Part shown: piece by piece, positions 33,501 to 37,514 of the stretch
Layout of the letters: the number at the start of each line of letters is the position of its first letter
How positions within the stretch are numbered: the stretch's first letter is position 1
From: Verrucomicrobiia bacterium
Lineage (GTDB): Bacteria > Verrucomicrobiota > Verrucomicrobiia > Limisphaerales > Fontisphaeraceae
DNA length: 37,514 bases
Assembly (NCBI GenBank): GCA_026414565.1
Contig: JAOAIT010000062.1
Location: 1-37,514, forward strand
Direction of reading: 5' to 3'
Position numbers and translations under genes: made by a program
Notes under the pieces: model-generated
Seen by the model: the letters and a program-made list of their open reading frames with translations, nothing else
Database searches by the model: none
Told to the model about the DNA's origin: nothing

Positions 33501-36392
33501 CTAGGCGGGGGTCAATCCGGGGCCGCCGGCGGACTTGGCGCCGTCCATGCCGGTGCCGTCGAGGTCAATGAGGATGTCCCGCGGCTCGGCGCCCTTGCTG
33601 GGGCCGACAATGCCGCGGCGCTCCAGTTCATCCATGAGCCGGGCCGCGCGGCCGTAGCCGAGTTTGAGCCGGCGCTGCAGCAGCGAGACGCTGGCCTTTT
33701 GCTCGCTGCGAATGACCTCGATGCATTGTTGGATCAGCTCCTCGTCCTCGTCGCTGGCCTCGGCATCCTCGTCCAGGCTGCTGGTGGGTTTGCTGAGCTG
33801 CTGGGTGATCTCCAGATCATAGCTCGGTTTGCCCTGCGCGCCGATGAAGTCCACAATGCTTTGAATTTCCTGGTCCGTGATGAGCGCGCCCTGGGCGCGA
33901 ATGAGCTTGGCCGAGCCGGGCGGCAGGTAGAGCATGTCGCCCTTGCCCAGGAGCTTGTCGGCGCCCATGGCATCCAGGATCGTGCGCGAGTCCACCTTGG
34001 CCGCCACCTGGAAGGCGATGCGGGCCGGGATGTTGGCCTTGATGACGCCGGTGATCACATCCACGCTGGGCCGCTGCGTGGCGACAATGCAATGAATCCC
34101 GGCCGCCCGCGCCATCTGCGTGATGCGCGCAATGGCCATCTCCACATCCGCCGGCGCCACCAGCATCAAATCCGCCAGCTCGTCAATGATCACCACGATG
34201 TAGCTCAGCTTCTCGGGGATGATGATGTCATCCTCGCGCGGCACCACAATCTCCTCGTCCACCTCCACGGCGAATCCCTCCGCGCCGGCCTCCACCTTTT
34301 CCTTGCGCGCGATGAGCGGCAATTCCTGCTCGCGGGAGGGGGCGGGGGGCGGTTTGTGGCGCGGGCGATCGTTGAAGGATTTGATGTTGCGCACGCCCAC
34401 CTTGGCAAAAATCTTGTAGCGCTTTTCCATTTCGTTGATGACCCAGCGCAGGGCGAGGATCACCTTCTTGGGGTCATTGACCACCGGCACCACCAGGTGC
34501 GGCAGGGCATTGTAATGCTGCAGCTCCACCACCTTGGGATCAATCATCACAAACCGCAGTTGATCCGGACTGAAGCGGTACAACAGGGAGGCCACAATGG
34601 CATTGATGCACACCGATTTGCCCGAGCCGGTGCTGCCGGCAATCAGCAGGTGCGGCATGTCCGCCAGATCCGCAATGATGGGATGCCCGTACACGTCCTT
34701 CCCCAGCGCCAGCGGAATGCGCGCCTTGGTGTTGGTCCACTCCTCCGACTCCAGCAGCTCGCGCATGGTGACCTTGGTCTTCACCGCGTTGGGCACCTCC
34801 ACGCCCACCGAGCTTTTGCCCGGCACCGGCGCGAGGATGTGGATGCGCTCGGCCTTGAGCGCCGCCGCGATGTTGTTGGTGAGCGCGGTAATCTTTTCGA
34901 GCTTCACCCCCGGCGCCGGATGCAGCTCGTAACGCGTGATGGTGGGGCCTTTGGTGATGTCGCCGATGGCCACCTCGATGTCGAATTGCGCCAGCGTGTT
35001 CTTCATGAGCTGCGCGTTGGCCATCAGCTCTTCCTTCGTCTCCGATGGTTTGACGGACAAATCCGGCAACTGCAACAGGTCCAGCGGCGGCAGCCGGTAA
35101 TTCCCAATGTGCGGGCCTTCGGCCACCGCGATGGGCTTGGACTTGCGCGGCGCCGGCTTGGGCTTGGCCGGCGTGGCCGCGGGCAAGGCGGCCATGGCCG
35201 CGGCGGGCGCAGCAAAGGGATTTTCCTTCTCCGGCTCCCGGGCCGCCGAACTGGGCACCGGCTCCCACGATTCCTGCGGTGTCACCTTGGCGGCAGGCTC
35301 GGCGGCTTTGGCGGCCACGGCGGGAGCGGCCGCCGCGGCGGCAGCCGGTGCCGCCTCCGGCGCGGCCTTGCCCCGGGCAGGCAGCGCGGCATCCTTGCCC
35401 AAGATATCGGCGGTGGTGGCCGCCGGCACCACCTTGGCCGCCGGGGGGGCGGCCTCCGCAGGTTCTTCTTTGGCGGCGGCGTCCGCCACCGGCTCCTTGG
35501 ATTTGCGGGAGGGAGATTTGATTTGCGGCACGCTCAAATCGCGCACCGTCGGCTCGGGCACCGGCTGCAAATCCGCTCCCAGCTCCGGCCCGGCTTTGCC
35601 GTTGGCCGCCGCTCCCGCCGCCGCGGGCGCGGCCTTGCCGCGGGCGCTGCGCTCCACCTCCTGCTCGAGCTCGCGGGCGCGCCGCTCCAGTTCCAGCGCC
35701 TTGCGCTTCAACTCCTTCTCCGGCTCGGTCAGACCGGCAAACAAATCGGCTTCGCGCCGCTTTTGCAGCCATTCACGCACCCAGTTGCCCAGCTCGAAGT
35801 TGGTGAGAAAATAGAGGCTGATGCAATAGAGCGTGCAATAAATGATCGTGGCGCCCGCCCGGCCGAAATGACCGAAGGCATATTGATTAAGCCACAAGCC
35901 CAGCAGCCCCCCCGCGGTGTCCGCGCCGATGTTGAAGGCAATTTTCTCGAGGAACCCGGCCTGGTCATAAGCATAACGGCGCGTGGCCATCTGCCGCACC
36001 ATCTCGCCGTCGGTGTACAAATTCAGCAGCCCCGTGCAGCACAGCAACACCACCCCCGCCGCGGCCCACGTCCACCACTTGCGGCGCAAATAGGCCATGA
36101 AATCCCACAAATACCCCAGCCCGAAAAACATCAGCAGCATGGGCAGGATGTACGCCGCGCCGCCCATCAGCAGAAACGTGCCCCACGCCACATAGGCCCC
36201 CGCCGGCCCGATCCAGTTGTGCGCCGGATCATGCGGCGGGACGCGCAAATACCGCACATCTCCGCGGTCAAACGACCACTGAGCCGCCATCAACAGCAAC
36301 GCCGCCGCCAACAGCGCAATCCCAATGATGTCATTGAAACCGCGGTTTGGGGCTGGCTCGCCATGCTCGTTGCGTGCCATGTAATTGCCCAT
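33501..36392 (-). CDS. ftsK: DNA translocase FtsK
   Basis: 963 residues. Four TM helices lie near the N-terminus (IIGIALLAAALLLMAAQW, WGTFLLMGGAAYILPMLLMF, WTWAAAGVVLLCCTGLL, TIIYCTLYCISLYFLTNF). A linker of about 250 residues, rich in Ala, Pro, Lys and Glu, follows. The motor domain has Walker A GSTGSGKSV with Lys592, Walker B YIVVIIDELADLM, and DKLLGKGDMLYLPPGSAKL. The C-terminal gamma winged helix (SVSLLQRRLKLGYGRAARLM) recognises the KOPS-type sequences that orient translocation. FtsK clears and aligns the chromosome termini at the division septum. I chose ATG 36392 because GGAGG lies 12 bp upstream; ATG 36380 is possible. The tRNA-Val is upstream on the other strand. Confidence 0.97.
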   Translation of the reverse strand: MGNYMARNEHGEPAPNRGFNDIIGIALLAAALLLMAAQWSFDRGDVRYLRVPPHDPAHNWIGPAGAYVAWGTFLLMGGAAYILPMLLMFFGLGYLWDFMAYLRRKWWTWAAAGVVLLCCTGLLNLYTDGEMVRQMATRRYAYDQAGFLEKIAFNIGADTAGGLLGLWLNQYAFGHFGRAGATIIYCTLYCISLYFLTNFELGNWVREWLQKRREADLFAGLTEPEKELKRKALELERRARELEQEVERSARGKAAPAAAGAAANGKAGPELGADLQPVPEPTVRDLSVPQIKSPSRKSKEPVADAAAKEEPAEAAPPAAKVVPAATTADILGKDAALPARGKAAPEAAPAAAAAAAPAVAAKAAEPAAKVTPQESWEPVPSSAAREPEKENPFAAPAAAMAALPAATPAKPKPAPRKSKPIAVAEGPHIGNYRLPPLDLLQLPDLSVKPSETKEELMANAQLMKNTLAQFDIEVAIGDITKGPTITRYELHPAPGVKLEKITALTNNIAAALKAERIHILAPVPGKSSVGVEVPNAVKTKVTMRELLESEEWTNTKARIPLALGKDVYGHPIIADLADMPHLLIAGSTGSGKSVCINAIVASLLYRFSPDQLRFVMIDPKVVELQHYNALPHLVVPVVNDPKKVILALRWVINEMEKRYKIFAKVGVRNIKSFNDRPRHKPPPAPSREQELPLIARKEKVEAGAEGFAVEVDEEIVVPREDDIIIPEKLSYIVVIIDELADLMLVAPADVEMAIARITQMARAAGIHCIVATQRPSVDVITGVIKANIPARIAFQVAAKVDSRTILDAMGADKLLGKGDMLYLPPGSAKLIRAQGALITDQEIQSIVDFIGAQGKPSYDLEITQQLSKPTSSLDEDAEASDEDEELIQQCIEVIRSEQKASVSLLQRRLKLGYGRAARLMDELERRGIVGPSKGAEPRDILIDLDGTGMDGAKSAGGPGLTPA

Positions 36393-36548
36393 CCATTGTA
36401 TGCACCTCCGCCCCGCCAAAAACAGGAAAATTTTACCCCCGCCACCAGACCCCTCGGCCACCGCCGCCCCTCTTTTTAAGCTTGCCACCGCGCGCCTCCC
36501 GCCGCACATTCTCACAACAGGTTCCGGCAGGCGCCTGCCGGCCGTCGT

Positions 36549-36623
36549 GCGCGGTTAGCTCAGGGGAAGAGCACTTCCTTGACACGGAAGGGGTCAGAGG
36601 TTCAAATCCTCTATCGCGCACCA
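36549..36623 (+). tRNA. tRNA-Val(GAC), CCA encoded
   Basis: A complete cloverleaf: acceptor GCGCGGT / ATCGCGC, D stem GCTC / GAGC, anticodon stem CTTCC / GGAAG with loop TTGACAC (anticodon GAC at 36581-36583), T stem AGAGG / CCTCT with TTCAAAT loop, discriminator A, and CCA at 36621-36623. Confidence 0.96.
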
Positions 36624-36835
36624 TTCTCCCGCCAACCTTTCTCCTTATCCAACGCCTTTCAGGGTGATGGCATCGCTCACAGACGCAGGACAAACGATCC
36701 CGGCGCTTCCCGGGGGGAGCACCAGACCGCTCTGCAAGCACGGCTCGCAGGCCGACGGGTTTGGACTTGCCCGCCGGACGCTGTTTGCTCATGGTGTGCC
36801 CGGATATCCAACCCGGCAGGGTTGGCCTGGCTACC

Positions 36836-37225
36836 ATGAAACCTAAACACCCCCTGGCCGCGTGCCTGGGAGCATTACTGCTCTTGGGCGGTCTGTCGTT
36901 GCTGGCCCTGCCCACACCGTGGGCAGCCCTGATCCCGTCGCTGATTGGCGCCGCACTCCTGTATTTGGGCTATCGGCCCGGCCGTGGCGCCACCATGCTC
37001 TTCGGCCATGCCTGCATCATCACCGGTTGCTTCCTGGTGACGTGGGGCATCTACCTCCTGCCCCATTCCGAACCCCGGCTGCTGCACATCTTCGGACGCC
37101 CCCTTTTCTGGGGATTAATTTCCATCTTTGGCGGCATCTGTGCCAATTACCACGGATTCTGTCGCTGCGTGGGCGCGGCCGAGCCTAAACATTGCGAGCG
37201 CCCCCTAGCCGGCAGGCGTGAATAA
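36836..37225 (+). CDS. Small membrane protein of unknown function
   Basis: 129 residues with four hydrophobic segments: LAACLGALLLLGGLSLLALP, WAALIPSLIGAALLYLGY, HACIITGCFLVTWGIYLLP and a shorter IFGRPLFWGLISIFGGI. The C-terminal tail CANYHGFCRCVGAAEPKHCE is rich in Cys and His and could bind a metal. I do not recognise a family. An upstream start at 36761 exists but would overlap a gene-free spacer; the ATG at 36836 begins the first hydrophobic helix. It lies between the tRNA and the right repeat, with no visible operon partner. Confidence 0.65.
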   Translation: MKPKHPLAACLGALLLLGGLSLLALPTPWAALIPSLIGAALLYLGYRPGRGATMLFGHACIITGCFLVTWGIYLLPHSEPRLLHIFGRPLFWGLISIFGGICANYHGFCRCVGAAEPKHCERPLAGRRE

Positions 37226-37269
37226 GTAGGACCGCCACCGCTTAACCCACTCGCCTCCGTCTCCTCCGG

Positions 37270-37304
37270 TTTTGCATTTTGCATTTTGCACTTTGCATTT
37301 TGCA
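37270..37304 (-). repeat. Heptamer array, five TGCAAAR units (minus strand)
   Basis: On the plus strand the units are TTTTGCA three times, CTTTGCA, TTTTGCA. It is flanked by CCTCCGG as in the left copy (CCGGAGG). Exactly five units, 35 bp. Confidence 0.9.
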
Positions 37305-37378
37305 TTTCCCTATTCCCCTAAATGGCCTTGAACGAAGAGAGGTTTGGGGGGATATTGGCTCCGGGTCAGCCGGAAACC

Positions 37379-37514
37379 ATGCAAGCGTGGGGAACCATCG
37401 GCATGTATGAAGCCAGGGAGGAGCCAAATCCCATCCCGCAGGATTCCTCTCCTTTGAACGACGCTTGCAACGAGGGCGTGTTGCTGGCGACGGTGATTCA
37501 TCATGGGCCGGATG
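37379..37514 (+). pseudogene. RHS core fragment (5' start region, runs off right edge)
   Basis: From ATG 37379 the frame reads MQAWGTIGMYEAREEPNPIP, then NDACNEGVLLATVIHHGPD at the window edge, the counterpart of the left RHS fragment. In the left copy one extra base just upstream keeps a longer frame open back to a TGA; here the frame is shifted before the ATG. It lacks the long N-terminal YD repeats of a true RHS protein, so it is probably a decayed tip, although the part beyond the window is not visible. Confidence 0.6.

Larger units (their letters stand above)
37264..37514. repeat. Right arm of the long inverted repeat
   Basis: Reverse complement of about 366-616 at the left end, with the heptamer array and the RHS tip in the same order on the opposite strand. 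It continues past the window edge. Confidence 0.85.

Noticed and set aside
35000-35750. Ala/Pro/Lys-rich segment of FtsK as a separate gene or frameshift
   Set aside because: The frame is continuous and long disordered linkers between the membrane and motor domains are normal in FtsK.
33699-36479. 926-codon plus-strand open frame opposite ftsK
   Set aside because: It is a shadow of the GC-rich ftsK gene: low-complexity Arg/Gly/His composition, no recognisable domain, and the opposite strand is a certain gene.
37242-37427. 61-codon minus-strand frame at the right end
   Set aside because: It is a translation of the heptamer array and the RHS upstream region; its counterpart on the left is also non-coding.

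Overview
The window looks like a chromosomal segment of a GC-rich member of the Verrucomicrobiota, most likely the Limisphaerales/Pedosphaera side. This is an inference from gene content: a PEP-CTERM surface protein, a pseudopilin-like protein, two Tat-exported Gfo/Idh/MocA oxidoreductases, secreted glycan-active proteins, RHS fragments, and many genes with weak Shine-Dalgarno sequences or GTG/TTG starts. Nothing here is phage- or IS-like.

Layout. Positions 1-1283 hold the 3' part of a decayed RHS gene (minus strand) followed by repeats: 35-bp arrays of five TGCAAAR heptamers and a 185-bp tandem duplication. A Tat-exported Gfo/Idh/MocA oxidoreductase (1284-2669) ends at a clear terminator. 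Next, on the minus strand, is a phosphate operon: a DUF47 (PhoU-like) gene and a PiT permease whose central loop carries a block of Sel1 repeats, preceded by four 11-bp-phased Pho-box half sites. An exported methyltransferase and an APC permease follow on the plus strand.

The most interesting block is 7560-10856 (minus strand). A candidate promoter, a cobalamin riboswitch aptamer and an intrinsic terminator precede four translationally coupled genes: a PEP-CTERM surface protein, a cysteine-rich CWC protein, a LamG-like secreted protein and a pseudopilin-like protein. No B12 biosynthesis or BtuB gene is present. I read this as a vitamin-B12-controlled cell-surface system, possibly for corrinoid capture. 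The first protein resembles, from memory, surface proteins found in Bacteroidetes B12-uptake loci.

Divergent from it is a plus-strand cassette: an SGNH hydrolase-TPR protein, a polytopic membrane protein resembling DUF6057, and a PD40 beta-propeller with one CXXCH motif. Then come two secreted glycosidase-like proteins, a DUF2779 exonuclease-like protein, an outer-membrane barrel and an SLBB polysaccharide-export protein (ends at a terminator), and a second Tat Gfo/Idh/MocA protein (ends at a terminator).

The right third holds a minus-strand lipoprotein of the TraB type with a coiled-coil partner, a CHASE2-adenylate cyclase, DNA ligase LigA (plus), and a minus-strand FtsK-HAD phosphatase-DUF1080-like operon. 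A tRNA-Val(GAC) and a small membrane protein follow. The right end repeats the heptamer array and RHS fragment of the left end in inverted orientation, so about 36.6 kb is flanked by inverted repeats of at least 250 bp.
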